This document shows positions 28,870 to 38,367 of a stretch of 64,000 bases of DNA, in pieces; position 1 is the stretch's first letter, and each line of letters begins with the position of its first letter. Source of the DNA: Candidatus Puniceispirillum marinum IMCC1322 (GTDB lineage Bacteria > Pseudomonadota > Alphaproteobacteria > Puniceispirillales > Puniceispirillaceae). Below the pieces are notes generated by a model, which saw nothing but the letters and a program-made list of their open reading frames with translations, made no database searches and was not told the DNA's origin. Both the position numbers and the translations under genes were made by a program. The stretch is from the NCBI RefSeq assembly GCF_000024465.1, contig NC_014010.1, positions 930,001 to 994,000 on the forward strand. The letters are read 5' to 3'.

Positions 28870-30126
28870 CTAAAACCCAGAAGCGTAACGGCTTTTCCAT
28901 GCCTCCTCTAGTCGAGACACCCAAGAGGGATGAGGCTCGGCAAGAGTATTTGCAAGATCCGACTCACTCAATGTCGCCACCCCTCGCGGCACTGCAGCTA
29001 AGGCTGTCATATCTGCAGTTGATAATTTATTAGGGGATAATACCATTGGATCACCCCATATACGGGGGTCTGATTTACGGATTTGTGCCTCAGGTGATAA
29101 CATAAAATCGGCAACAACACGCGCCGCCTGAGGTGCCGAAGCGTTAAACGGAATAGCCAGGAAATGCACGTTTGCTAGCGTGCCGACATCATGAATATAT
29201 GTGCTCACTGTTGCTGGCAACTCACCCTTTTCAATTGCGGCAGATGCATCTGCTGGATTAAAAGACAGGGCAATGTCAATTTCACCATCACCAAGGAGTT
29301 GGCGCAAAGCTGTATAATTTGCCGGATATGTAGAGCCTGAGCGCCATAAATGCGGCACGGCATTATCAAGCCAATCCCATAACGGTGCGGTGACGCTTTC
29401 AAAATTAGCTGTATCAACTGGAGCATATAGCGGTGTTTTATCGACTGTCAGTTCAAGTAAAATTTGCTTTAAAAAGGACATCCCAACAAAATCGGTTGGG
29501 TTAGGAAACGTAAAACGTCCAGGGTTGGCTCGAATATAAGCCAATAGCTCTTGTGCCGACCGGGGTGGCGTTAATAAACGTGCTGTATCATAAGCAAAAA
29601 CCAACTGAGCCCGCCCCCAAGGAGACTCCTTGCCTTCGGTCGGTTCGGCAAAATCATATTTAATGGCGGGTAACGATTCTGCATCGGTAAACTTCCAGCT
29701 TGGCAGCGTTTCCACCCACGGCATAGGTTGCAAAAGTCCAGAACGTTTCATGACAGCAAAATTGGCACCATTAATCCAGATGATATCAATGGTGCCATCA
29801 TTGACTCTGCCAGCGGCCTTTTCAGCTAGGATGCGTGAAACAGCAGTCGCAGTATCGGCAAGTTTCACATGCTTTAGAGTAATATCATATCGGCTCTTCA
29901 CCTGTTGTCCGGCCCACGCGATATAGGCATTAATCTTATCATCACCACCCCACGCGTTGAAATAAACTGTTTGTCCTTTTGCCGCGCGAATGGTTGTAGT
30001 AAAATCTTCACCCAATACAGGTATAGTGGTCGATACAAGTAGAATGAAAAGTCCAGCAAGAGAAATAATCAAACGCATGAAAAGTTGCTGAAAACGGCAT
30101 ATTAATGTCATAAATTTCTGTATCAT
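28870..30126 (-). CDS. ynjB: YnjB-like ABC transporter substrate-binding protein
   Basis: Periplasmic binding protein, 418 aa. A hydrophobic signal segment (LIISLAGLFILLVSTTIPVLG, about residues 19-40) ends before EDFTTTI. The mature start TIRAAKGQTVYFNAWGGDDKINAYIAWAGQQV is the YnjB pattern, and a spermidine/thiamine-binding-like fold follows. The signal is unusually far from the first ATG, so a later start (30078) is possible. Operon with ynjC; divergent from the ATPase gene. Substrate unknown. Confidence 0.8.
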   Translation of the reverse strand: MIQKFMTLICRFQQLFMRLIISLAGLFILLVSTTIPVLGEDFTTTIRAAKGQTVYFNAWGGDDKINAYIAWAGQQVKSRYDITLKHVKLADTATAVSRILAEKAAGRVNDGTIDIIWINGANFAVMKRSGLLQPMPWVETLPSWKFTDAESLPAIKYDFAEPTEGKESPWGRAQLVFAYDTARLLTPPRSAQELLAYIRANPGRFTFPNPTDFVGMSFLKQILLELTVDKTPLYAPVDTANFESVTAPLWDWLDNAVPHLWRSGSTYPANYTALRQLLGDGEIDIALSFNPADASAAIEKGELPATVSTYIHDVGTLANVHFLAIPFNASAPQAARVVADFMLSPEAQIRKSDPRIWGDPMVLSPNKLSTADMTALAAVPRGVATLSESDLANTLAEPHPSWVSRLEEAWKSRYASGF

Positions 30127-30221
30127 TCCTATGTTTTCTCTTGAAAGGGTATGGATTACTATATTGACAAAAGCCCCATCTAATTAACAGCGTAGTCTTT
30201 AGACACTGCCCAGACGCCAAG

Positions 30222-30854
30222 GTGATCACAATACTCAAACTAGCAGATATTTCAATAAGCTATAGCGTTGATGTACCCTTGATCACTGGTTTTTCATGTG
30301 TAATCAAACCTGGTCAGTTACGGCTATTGCGGGGGGCAAGTGGAAGTGGCAAATCCAGCCTTTTGTCATTGATATGCGGAACGCCTGACCCAGCTTTAAT
30401 CTGGTCGGGAGATATGTATCTAAATGATATATCGCTATATCCTATACCTGCTGAGCAACGTAATATTGGCTTGCTATTCCAGGATCCATTATTATTTCCA
30501 CATATGACAGTAGCCGAAAACCTAGCTTTTGGTCTTGCCGAAACAAGCCGCAAGAACCGACATGAGGCCGTACTTACAGCGTTGAACCAAGCTGGGCTAG
30601 ATGGCTTTGGCGACCGTGATCCTGCAAGCTTGTCAGGTGGACAAGCCGCACGAATTGGCCTGATGCGGTCATTACTAGCCAAGCCAGATGCCTTATTGAT
30701 GGATGAAGCTTTTTCTTCACTTGACCCAGATTTACGAGAGCAATTCGGCGGTTTCGTCCTATCACAAATCAAGCAAAGGCATATTCCAGCCTTACTAGTC
30801 AGTCATGATGCTGGTGACGCTCTTTTCGCAAGCGACGAGATCATCCAACTCTAA
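30222..30854 (+). CDS. ynjD: YnjD-like ABC transporter ATP-binding protein
   Basis: ATPase, 210 aa. Walker A GASGSGKSSLL near residue 39, signature LSGGQAARIGLMRSL near 136, Walker B LLMDEAFSSLDP, switch SHDAGDAL. The short length and DEAFSSLDP motif match YnjD. The start is a GTG at 30222; no ATG fits. It is divergent from ynjBC rather than co-linear with them, so a shared 95-base promoter region controls both halves. Confidence 0.82.
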   Translation: MITILKLADISISYSVDVPLITGFSCVIKPGQLRLLRGASGSGKSSLLSLICGTPDPALIWSGDMYLNDISLYPIPAEQRNIGLLFQDPLLFPHMTVAENLAFGLAETSRKNRHEAVLTALNQAGLDGFGDRDPASLSGGQAARIGLMRSLLAKPDALLMDEAFSSLDPDLREQFGGFVLSQIKQRHIPALLVSHDAGDALFASDEIIQL

Positions 30855-30905
30855 CATCGCAATTTTCATTTACTTCGCCATTGTTTAAAATAGACATGCC
30901 ATTGC

Positions 30906-30932
30906 CCTATTCATAACTTTTGAATGAATAGG
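30906..30932 (+). terminator. Hairpin downstream of ynjD
   Basis: 9-bp stem CCTATTCAT (30906-30914) and ATGAATAGG (30924-30932) with a 9-base loop. The T tract after it is weak (ATTTT 9 bases later). Possible terminator of ynjD ahead of the ppc gene. Confidence 0.4.
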
Positions 30933-31044
30933 CCTGTATCATTTTGACATCTAATCTGATAGTTTCGCGTCAATATATGGCATAAGCCATGATTGACAAA
31001 GCTGGGGAGCACACCGGTAGATACCAATCTGGCGGGTAAGAATT

Positions 31045-33813
31045 ATGACTGTAAAGCACCTAAAAGCCGACCTTCTGGACAGACTTGACGCCTTTCGCAA
31101 GCAAGGTAAGCATGTTTCGGATATCAATCCCATTCTGGCGCTGGCTGACGAGATCAGCGAGAAGCTGTATAAAGGCCAGATCAGCCAGGATGAAGTCAAT
31201 GACTTCCTTGCGCATATGGGAAGCGAGCTGTGGGATCAGCAAACAACCCGCCTGCATGTCAAAACTGGCCGCGATAACGATGATATCAATGTTTTAGATG
31301 GTGTTGACATTAATGCGCTTGATGTGGGCAAGCCGGTCTATCATGCGGTATTTACCGCGCATCCGGTCTTTGCGCTGGAAAAGGATATATCCGCGATCCT
31401 GTCACAAGCCGCCAGCGATAATAAAATGGGTACGATGCCAGATGATGCCTATCGGCCGCGCAGTAGCATTACGTTGCAAGATGAGCATAGCGAGGCCATG
31501 CAGGCATTGGGGCATGCGCGCACCGCGATCCGGTCATTACATCATACCATTCTGACGGCAAAACGTGCGGCTGGAGATGCCGGCTGGCGCGATGTTTTAC
31601 CCGTAATGTGCGCGGTATCGACATGGGTTGGTTATGATCTTGACGGGCGCTCGGATATCACATGGCTTGACAGTTTTGCCCTGCGGCTTGTCGAAAAACA
31701 GATGGCGCTTGATCTGTATCATGCCGAACTGTCAGCGCATGGTGAAGCGCATCCGGATGTGGCCGGGCTGCTGGCTGAACTTGCAGCCGAAAATGAGGCG
31801 ACACAAGCTGATATCAAACGCTTTTCCGATTTGACCGAAGCCAGCTTTGCCCATGCTGTTGACAGTTTAAGCGAGCGCACCAACAAATTGATCAGTAGCC
31901 GCGATGTCGCCACCCGTCTGCATGATATTGCCAGGACAATCGACGATTATGACACCGCAACCGCACTAATGGTCATTGCCGGCGATATTGCCAGTCATGG
32001 TTTTGGCATGGGCGAAATCCACCTGCGGATCAATGCCGTGCAATTGCGTAACGCGATGCGTGCGGTAGATGGCCGCGGCATTTCATTATCGGGCGATAAT
32101 GTGCAAAACCGTTTGTTAATGGAACGCTTGGCCACACGCATCAAGACCGAAGCCGCATGGCACATAAATTTCCAGAATCTTGATGAAGAAAGTGCCACCG
32201 CACGGCGTCAGCTGATGCTGGCAACACAGTTTCTAAAGCATGTTGATTGTGACCAACCAATCCGCCTGTTAATTGCCGAATGCGAGAAGCCAATCACCAT
32301 CATGAATGCGCTGTATCTGGCGCATAAATTCGGCATTGCTGACCGGCTGGATATTTCCCCTTTGTTCGAGACCACTTTCGGGCTGGAACATGGGGTACAA
32401 TTGATCGAACAATTGCTGGGGCATGATGTGTTCTGCGACTATGTGCGCCGCCGCGGTCGGCTGGCCATGCAAACCGGCTTTTCGGATGCGGGACGCTTTA
32501 TCGGACAGATCGCCGCCAATCTGGCAATTGAACGGCTACAGCTGAAAATTGCACAGCTGATCAAAGACCGGCTTGATGGCGATGTTGACCTGTTGATGTT
32601 CAATACACATGGCGAATCATTTGGCCGTGGATGCGCTGGCCCGCGCATTGCTGACCGGCAGAATTTCATTCTGACACCGCATACAAGAGCACGATGCAAC
32701 GAGATGGGTGTACGCATTCATCATCAATCTAGTTTTCAGGGCGGTGATGGCTATCGGATGTTCGGTTCGCCAGCCTTGGCGCAATCGACTATCAATCATC
32801 TGTTTGCCGCCGAAACCGCACAACCAAGTAGCGCCTGGCAGCATGACAGTTTCTATCAGAATAACGACTTTGCGCTGGATATGTTTCTGGCGCTCAAAGC
32901 GTGGCATGAAAAGCTGTTTTCCGACCCAAGCTATGTCACCTTGCTGGATATTTTTGGTATCAATCTGTTGCCAAAAACCGGCTCGCGGCCTGCCAAACGG
33001 GTTGTTCAGGTAGGTATGGGCCGTCAGGATCCGTCAAAGATGCGTGCCATTCCGCATAATGCGATTCTGCAACAGCTTGGGTTTCTGGCGAATGTCATTT
33101 CGGGATTTGGTAGCGCGGCGCAGATCGATGCTGATCAATTTGCCGAACTATATGAAAGTTCGCCGCGCCTGCAGCAATTGCTAGCGCATGTGCTGGCAGC
33201 AAAGGAGCTGGGATCGCTGAATACGGTTCTGGCCTATGCCAAATTACTGGACAATGGTTTCTGGATCGATCGCGGCTATCATGGCTATCAACCGCGTAAC
33301 TTGCGCGCCTATCGGAAGCTTGGGTTTATGCTGAATGATGACCGGCGTACCCGCGCCGCGCGGCAGATCGTCTGGCGTTTGCGTGATGATCTGATTGACC
33401 TGTATCGCCTGTCAAAATTAGTTGGCGTTGACGATGTTCGGATTAGCGGTGATGAGCGCGTCAGTCTGGATATGATTCACGCCGTCCGTATTGCGCTGAT
33501 CATCGACTCGCTGGCGTTGATTTGCCGGGTGCCACGTTTTGCCGAATCAACACGGCATAGTAATGAAGATGTCCTGCGGCAAGCTTTGAGTCTTGATTTT
33601 GATGAAGCACAAGCCATCATCCGGCAGGAATTTTCACTTGATAAAACCACGCATAGCCAGAGCGACGTTGCCGAAACGCAAAATTACCGCGACGAAAGCT
33701 ATTCCGATTATCAAGCCATCGCCGAACAGATTCTGGCACCGCTGGAACGCAACAACCAGATGATCAAACGGATTACGCAGATGATTAGCGGCCATTACGG
33801 CGCGCATGGCTAA
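31045..33813 (+). CDS. ppc: Divergent phosphoenolpyruvate carboxylase family protein
   Basis: 922-aa protein with the overall plan of PEP carboxylase (PEP + HCO3- to oxaloacetate). It has the histidine motif VFTAHPVF (residue about 111), and GSRPAKR followed by MRAIPHNAILQQLGFLANV, aligning with the GSRPAKR and LRAIPWVF motifs. The glycine loop HGRGGxxGRGG of standard enzymes is changed to THGESFGRGCAG, and GYSDSxKDAG is changed to GFSDAGRF, losing a lysine. So either a divergent subfamily with the same activity or a relative with altered function. The stop directly abuts the stop of the convergent aminotransferase. Confidence 0.78.
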   Translation: MTVKHLKADLLDRLDAFRKQGKHVSDINPILALADEISEKLYKGQISQDEVNDFLAHMGSELWDQQTTRLHVKTGRDNDDINVLDGVDINALDVGKPVYHAVFTAHPVFALEKDISAILSQAASDNKMGTMPDDAYRPRSSITLQDEHSEAMQALGHARTAIRSLHHTILTAKRAAGDAGWRDVLPVMCAVSTWVGYDLDGRSDITWLDSFALRLVEKQMALDLYHAELSAHGEAHPDVAGLLAELAAENEATQADIKRFSDLTEASFAHAVDSLSERTNKLISSRDVATRLHDIARTIDDYDTATALMVIAGDIASHGFGMGEIHLRINAVQLRNAMRAVDGRGISLSGDNVQNRLLMERLATRIKTEAAWHINFQNLDEESATARRQLMLATQFLKHVDCDQPIRLLIAECEKPITIMNALYLAHKFGIADRLDISPLFETTFGLEHGVQLIEQLLGHDVFCDYVRRRGRLAMQTGFSDAGRFIGQIAANLAIERLQLKIAQLIKDRLDGDVDLLMFNTHGESFGRGCAGPRIADRQNFILTPHTRARCNEMGVRIHHQSSFQGGDGYRMFGSPALAQSTINHLFAAETAQPSSAWQHDSFYQNNDFALDMFLALKAWHEKLFSDPSYVTLLDIFGINLLPKTGSRPAKRVVQVGMGRQDPSKMRAIPHNAILQQLGFLANVISGFGSAAQIDADQFAELYESSPRLQQLLAHVLAAKELGSLNTVLAYAKLLDNGFWIDRGYHGYQPRNLRAYRKLGFMLNDDRRTRAARQIVWRLRDDLIDLYRLSKLVGVDDVRISGDERVSLDMIHAVRIALIIDSLALICRVPRFAESTRHSNEDVLRQALSLDFDEAQAIIRQEFSLDKTTHSQSDVAETQNYRDESYSDYQAIAEQILAPLERNNQMIKRITQMISGHYGAHG

Positions 33814-35151
33814 TCAAGCCGAGCTGGCAATGCTGAGATCAATGGCGGTGCCCAGAAGATCGACAAGCTGGTCAATCTCGGCATCGGCAATGATGAAAGG
33901 CGGCGCGATCAGTACATGGTCGCCTTGCTTGCCATTTATCGTGCCCTGCATCGGATAGCAGATCAACCCCAGATCAAGCGCCTTTTTCTTGATCGTGCCC
34001 GCAATATTGCGTTCCCGCGCAAACGGCGTTTTAGCCGCTCGGTCATGAACCAGTTCAATGCCGCGGAACAGACCCCGCCCCCGAATATCACCAACAAAAG
34101 GATGCTGGCCAAGGCGGGCATGAAGCCGGTCATTCAATAGATCGCCTTGCTGGCGAACACGCGCGCATAAATCATCATCCAGAATACGGTGCATTACCGC
34201 CAGTGACGCCGCACAGGCAACCGGATGCCCAAGATAGGTATGGCCATGCTGGAAAAACCCAGAGCCAGCAGCGATTGCATCATAGATAGCATCGGTACAA
34301 AGCGCCGCACCGATCGGCTGATAGCCCGCACCTAGCCCTTTGGCGATGGTGACAATATCGGGAGTGATGTGATCCTGTTCACAAGCAAAAAACGATCCGG
34401 TGCGCCCCATGCCACACATCACTTCATCAAGAATCAACAGCACACCATATTTATCGCAAATCTCACGGATGCGGGTGAAATAGCCCGGCACCGATGCCAA
34501 TGCCCCTGCAGTAGCCCCAACGACAGGTTCAGCCAGAAAGGCCATCACCTTATCTGCACCAACCGCTAGAATTTCAGTTTCAAGTTCATTGGCAACACGC
34601 TGGCCATAGTCATATTCGCTTTCGCCAGCCTGTTGATCACGATAGGCATAGCACGGCGCAATCAAGCTGGTCTCGGCAAGCATTGACTCAAAGAAGGTGC
34701 GCCGCCAGACATTGCCGCCCGCCGCCAACGCGCCTAACGTGTTGCCATGATAGCTTTGCCGCCGCGAGATAATCCGGTGACGTTCAGGTTGGCCGATTTC
34801 AACATAATATTGCTTGGCCAGCTTCAAGGCCGCTTCGACGGCCTCGGAGCCACTCGACACAAAATAGGCACGTGTCACGCCTTTGGGGGCATTGGCAATA
34901 AGCAGATCGGCCAAGGCCTCGGCAGGCTCGCTGGTAAAGAAAGACGTATGCGCAAAAGCAAGGGTTTCGGTTTGCTTGATCATCGCTCGGCGCACGCTAT
35001 CATCCGAATGTCCAAGACAGGACACCGCCGCCCCACCCGAAGCATCCAGATAACGCTTGCCTGCTTTATCAACAATGAAACAACCGTCACCATGTGAGGC
35101 AACAGCTAGATCGGCTTTGCTATGACGCGGAAATACTGACTTACTAATCAT
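33814..35151 (-). CDS. Class III PLP-dependent aminotransferase
   Basis: Fold-type I aminotransferase, 445 aa. SGSEAVEAALKLAKQYYVE near residue 105, LDEVMCGMGRTGSFFACEQ near 245, and PLP lysine in DIVTIAKGLGAGYQPIGA. Relatives act on omega-amino acids (beta-alanine, GABA, taurine, putrescine); the exact substrate is open. AAGGGTG precedes ATG 35151. Divergent from an RpiR-family regulator over 162 bases that contain a perfect palindrome. Confidence 0.9.
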   Translation of the reverse strand: MISKSVFPRHSKADLAVASHGDGCFIVDKAGKRYLDASGGAAVSCLGHSDDSVRRAMIKQTETLAFAHTSFFTSEPAEALADLLIANAPKGVTRAYFVSSGSEAVEAALKLAKQYYVEIGQPERHRIISRRQSYHGNTLGALAAGGNVWRRTFFESMLAETSLIAPCYAYRDQQAGESEYDYGQRVANELETEILAVGADKVMAFLAEPVVGATAGALASVPGYFTRIREICDKYGVLLILDEVMCGMGRTGSFFACEQDHITPDIVTIAKGLGAGYQPIGAALCTDAIYDAIAAGSGFFQHGHTYLGHPVACAASLAVMHRILDDDLCARVRQQGDLLNDRLHARLGQHPFVGDIRGRGLFRGIELVHDRAAKTPFARERNIAGTIKKKALDLGLICYPMQGTINGKQGDHVLIAPPFIIADAEIDQLVDLLGTAIDLSIASSA

Positions 35152-35253
35152 GAAAACACCCTTGGCAAACCTATATAGATAATTTTTCTTAATTCCATAA
35201 CTAGTAGCATATTCGGATGCGATGTAAAACGTTTGTTATATTTCTAATATATA

Positions 35254-35269
35254 TGTTACAAATGTAACA
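35254..35269. promoter_or_regulatory. Palindromic operator candidate, RpiR/aminotransferase intergenic
   Basis: TGTTAC (35254-35259), AAAT, GTAACA (35264-35269): perfect 6-bp arms. It lies between two divergent genes, one of which is a regulator, the usual place for an autoregulatory site. Confidence 0.5.
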
Positions 35270-35313
35270 ATTTAGACTTGCAGTATATTTTGGCCTTGCA
35301 TAGGATCATTGAT

Positions 35314-36111
35314 ATGGGACTACATGACGATCTAAAGCAGCAACATGCCGGCTTGAGCCGCACCCTTCAAAAAGCCAGCGCGGTGATCATAAGGGGGCTG
35401 GCTGATATTCCGTTCCAAAGCATCCGCGAGCTTGCCGCCCTGACCGATGTATCGCCCTTATCAATTATTCGGCTGACGCGTAAATGGGGCTATTCGGGCT
35501 ATCCCGAATTTCAAACTGCGGTTCGCAAGAATTTGTATCCAGAAGCGGTAAAATCGCCAGCCGCCGATGATGCCGTTTCCAGCGCCGACCCGAAAATGCT
35601 ATGGACTGCCAAGACACAGGTGCAGATTGCCAAGGTGGCCGCGCGCATCCACACATCACGCCGGGTTCATATTGCTGGCTTTCGCAGTGCGCAAGCCTTT
35701 GCAAGCTATATGAATTATATGGGCCGGATGGTGTTTGATAATTTTCATTTAATGACCGAGTCGGGGCTGGGCTCGGCGCAGGATCTGGCACAGATGTCGT
35801 CTGCCGATACCTTGATTGCCTTTTCGACAACGCCCTATTCAAGTGAAACTGTCCGCCTTGTTCAGGCGGCGCAATCACTGAACATTCCGACGGTTGCGAT
35901 TACCGATGATATATTATCCCCCTTTGGTGATTATGCCGATCTGGTGATTGATGTGCCGATTTCAAAAACCAAACGGCTGTTTGAAATGGCGCCCATGATT
36001 TCAACGATTGAACATATATTAGAAACCAGCTTTGACATGCTGGGCGATGATGCCGATGCACGCATCGCCTATTTCGGATCACGTATAACGGCGATCAAAG
36101 GCTATTGGTAA
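35314..36111 (+). CDS. RpiR/MurR-family transcriptional regulator
   Basis: 265 aa from ATG 35314 (AGGA 8 bases upstream; a TTG-opened frame reaches 35278). N-terminal HTH with SIRELAALTDVSPLSIIRLTRKWGYSGYPEFQ, then an SIS domain (RVHIAGFRSAQAFASYMNYMGR and DTLIAFSTTPYSSETVRLVQAAQSLNIPTVAITD). SIS domains bind phosphosugars, but RpiR proteins beside aminotransferases also respond to amino-acid-derived signals. It probably controls the divergent aminotransferase gene. Confidence 0.85.
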   Translation: MGLHDDLKQQHAGLSRTLQKASAVIIRGLADIPFQSIRELAALTDVSPLSIIRLTRKWGYSGYPEFQTAVRKNLYPEAVKSPAADDAVSSADPKMLWTAKTQVQIAKVAARIHTSRRVHIAGFRSAQAFASYMNYMGRMVFDNFHLMTESGLGSAQDLAQMSSADTLIAFSTTPYSSETVRLVQAAQSLNIPTVAITDDILSPFGDYADLVIDVPISKTKRLFEMAPMISTIEHILETSFDMLGDDADARIAYFGSRITAIKGYW

Positions 36112-36137
36112 CGTTCCACAGCAGCCGGTCAAAAGGC

Positions 36138-36947
36138 CTATTCGTCAATCCAGACAGCATGGCGTTTTTCAAGAAAAGCGTTAACGCCTTCTTCGGCATC
36201 GCGCTTGAGCATATTATCAACCATAATGCCAGCGGCATAATCATAGGCGTCTGATAAAGACATTTCCGCCTGCTGATAAAATGCGCGTTTGCCGGTTTTA
36301 AGTGTCATGCTTGATTTGCTGGCAATTCTGGTCGCTACCGCCGTCACCGTTTCGGTCAGTTCATCTTCGGCAACCGCCGCATTCAGCAAGCCGATTTCAG
36401 CCGCCCGTGCGGCGCTGGTCATATCGCCCGTAAGCAGCATTTCCATAGCATGTTTTGGCGCGACATTGCGCGACAAAGCCACCATTGGCGTCGAACAGAA
36501 TAGACCAATATGAACGCCCGGGGTGCTGAAACCTGCATCATCGGCGGCATAGGCAAGATCGCAACTGGCCACAAGCTGGCATCCGGCAGCGGTAGCGATA
36601 CCACGTATTTCGGCAATGACCGGCTTTGGATGACGCACAATCGTCTGCATCATGGTCGAACATTGCGTCATGATGGTGGCAAAATAAGCCTTGCCCGCAT
36701 CAGCAGCAGCGCGGCCAGCGGTCAGTTCTTTCAAATCATGGCCAGCGCAAAAGGCCGGGCCATTCGAGGCCAGCACAATGACGCGGACAGCCGCATCATC
36801 TGCCGCCGCATCAAAAGTCGATTGAATGGCACTCAGCATTTTTTCAGACAGGGCATTCCGGCGCGCCGAATCATTTAGGGTCAGTCGCAAAATACCCGTA
36901 TCAGACAGTTCAGATAACAGGATCGAGTCCCCGCCAGCATCCATCAT
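36138..36947 (-). CDS. Enoyl-CoA hydratase/isomerase (crotonase) family protein
   Basis: Crotonase-fold enzyme, 269 aa. The oxyanion-hole motif AFCAGHDLKELTAGR is near residue 66 and the second EIRGIATAAGCQLVASCDLAYA near 114, followed by GLFCSTPMVALSRNV. The second catalytic Glu position of classical hydratases (EA/GE) is not obvious (STPMVAL instead), so a hydratase, isomerase or other acyl-CoA reaction is possible. Downstream of and co-oriented with the DmdA-like gene (66 bases apart), probably one operon. Confidence 0.85.
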   Translation of the reverse strand: MMDAGGDSILLSELSDTGILRLTLNDSARRNALSEKMLSAIQSTFDAAADDAAVRVIVLASNGPAFCAGHDLKELTAGRAAADAGKAYFATIMTQCSTMMQTIVRHPKPVIAEIRGIATAAGCQLVASCDLAYAADDAGFSTPGVHIGLFCSTPMVALSRNVAPKHAMEMLLTGDMTSAARAAEIGLLNAAVAEDELTETVTAVATRIASKSSMTLKTGKRAFYQQAEMSLSDAYDYAAGIMVDNMLKRDAEEGVNAFLEKRHAVWIDE

Positions 36948-37013
36948 GTCATTATCCCCCCTATGGTGACGCCATGCCCATGACGTATGACGCCCTTATA
37001 TCATATCCAAGCC

Positions 37014-38168
37014 CTATGATGACGCCAGCTGTTTTTTTGGATCATAAAACGGCTTTGGCACCACCGTGACCGGCAAACGGCCAACCGAGGTTTCGGCAAA
37101 AGCCTGGGTGCCATTGTCAGCATAAGCTATATCAAGCATTGCTAGGGCAATATTCTGCTCGAGGCGAGGTGAATAGATGGCTGATGTGACCTTGCCGATC
37201 ACCTTGCCATCGCTTTCTACGGGCCAGAAGGTCGTATTTGAAGCTGCAAGCGGCGCACCATCGATGACCAGACCCACCTGTTTCCGGGTGACGCCGTGCT
37301 GGCGAATTTTGGTCAGTGCCGCTTTACCGATAAAATCAGCATCCATATCTAAGTCAATCAAACGGTCAAGGCCCAGTTCGAATGGATTGGTATTGATATC
37401 CATATCGGCATGATAGGACAGCATACCCCCTTCGATCCGGCGAATTGACGATGTATGCCCCGGCTTGAGCCCAAATGGCGCCCCAGCTTTCATGATCGCT
37501 TCCCAGAGCTGATCGCCCTTTGACCCGTCACGCAGATAGATTTCATAACCCAGTTCGCTTGACCAGCCAGTCCGTGACACGACTAGCGGGATACCCTCAA
37601 ATTCAAGCTCAGCCAGCCAGTAATAGCGCAAATCAGATACCACATCGCCAAAAAGCGCATGCGCTATCTCGCCAGATCTTGGCCCCTGCAACTGTAGTGG
37701 CGATACATCAGGCTCGGTGATCGTTACATCCATGCCGGCATTGACCGCGACGCCCTGTGCCCAGAACAGAATGTCGCTATCAGCCAACGAAAACCAGAAA
37801 TGATTTTCACCAAGGCGCAACATCACCGGATCATTCAGCACGCCGCCTTTTTCATTGGTCAGGATCACATATTTACACTGACCAACAGCGCATTTGGAAA
37901 TATCACGCGGGCTGAGCATCTGGACAAAACGTGATGCATCCGGCCCGGTGATTTCGACCTGACGTTCGACCGCAACATCACACAAGATCGCGTCATTGAC
38001 CAGATTCCAGAAATTCTGCACCGGATCACCAAAATCACGCGGAATATACATATGATTATAAACCGAATAGCCCGCCGCGCCCCAGCGCATCGTCGCGTCA
38101 AAATAAGGTGATTTGCGGATCTGAGTTCCGAATCCTACCGCGTCAGTATTCTGGGTATCTTTCGCCAT
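37014..38168 (-). CDS. GcvT-family aminomethyltransferase, DmdA-like
   Basis: Tetrahydrofolate-dependent methyl/aminomethyl-transferase fold, 384 aa. It has several segments close to dimethylsulfoniopropionate demethylase DmdA: YSVYNHMYIPRDF, CDVAVERQVEITGPDASRFVQMLSPRD, QCKYVILTNEKGGVLNDPV, FSLADSDILFWAQGVA, and EPDVSPLQLQGPRSG. It differs at SGWSKQGG (here TGWSSELGYEIY), a region near the substrate pocket in DmdA. DmdA, or a related demethylase for another methylated osmolyte, are the options. It is followed by a crotonase gene, which recalls the DmdD step of DMSP demethylation. Confidence 0.75.
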   Translation of the reverse strand: MAKDTQNTDAVGFGTQIRKSPYFDATMRWGAAGYSVYNHMYIPRDFGDPVQNFWNLVNDAILCDVAVERQVEITGPDASRFVQMLSPRDISKCAVGQCKYVILTNEKGGVLNDPVMLRLGENHFWFSLADSDILFWAQGVAVNAGMDVTITEPDVSPLQLQGPRSGEIAHALFGDVVSDLRYYWLAELEFEGIPLVVSRTGWSSELGYEIYLRDGSKGDQLWEAIMKAGAPFGLKPGHTSSIRRIEGGMLSYHADMDINTNPFELGLDRLIDLDMDADFIGKAALTKIRQHGVTRKQVGLVIDGAPLAASNTTFWPVESDGKVIGKVTSAIYSPRLEQNIALAMLDIAYADNGTQAFAETSVGRLPVTVVPKPFYDPKKQLASS

Positions 38169-38367
38169 GGTTTACCATCCTTGTCACGACCCGCATAGAG
38201 GTCAAAATCTAACTTACATCACACCGATTATAGAGATGGTATGTTCTGTTCATGTGATAAACCCCGACGTGCGACAAAAATAGCGTATGGGCGTCCTTTT
38301 TCGTCTCAAAATGCCAATAATGGTCTGAATGCTATCAGCATCACAATATATCAAAATCAGGCAGAAA

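Noticed and set aside
32439-32907. Minus-strand ORFs inside ppc
   Set aside because: Opposite a long frame with family motifs; they are shadows.
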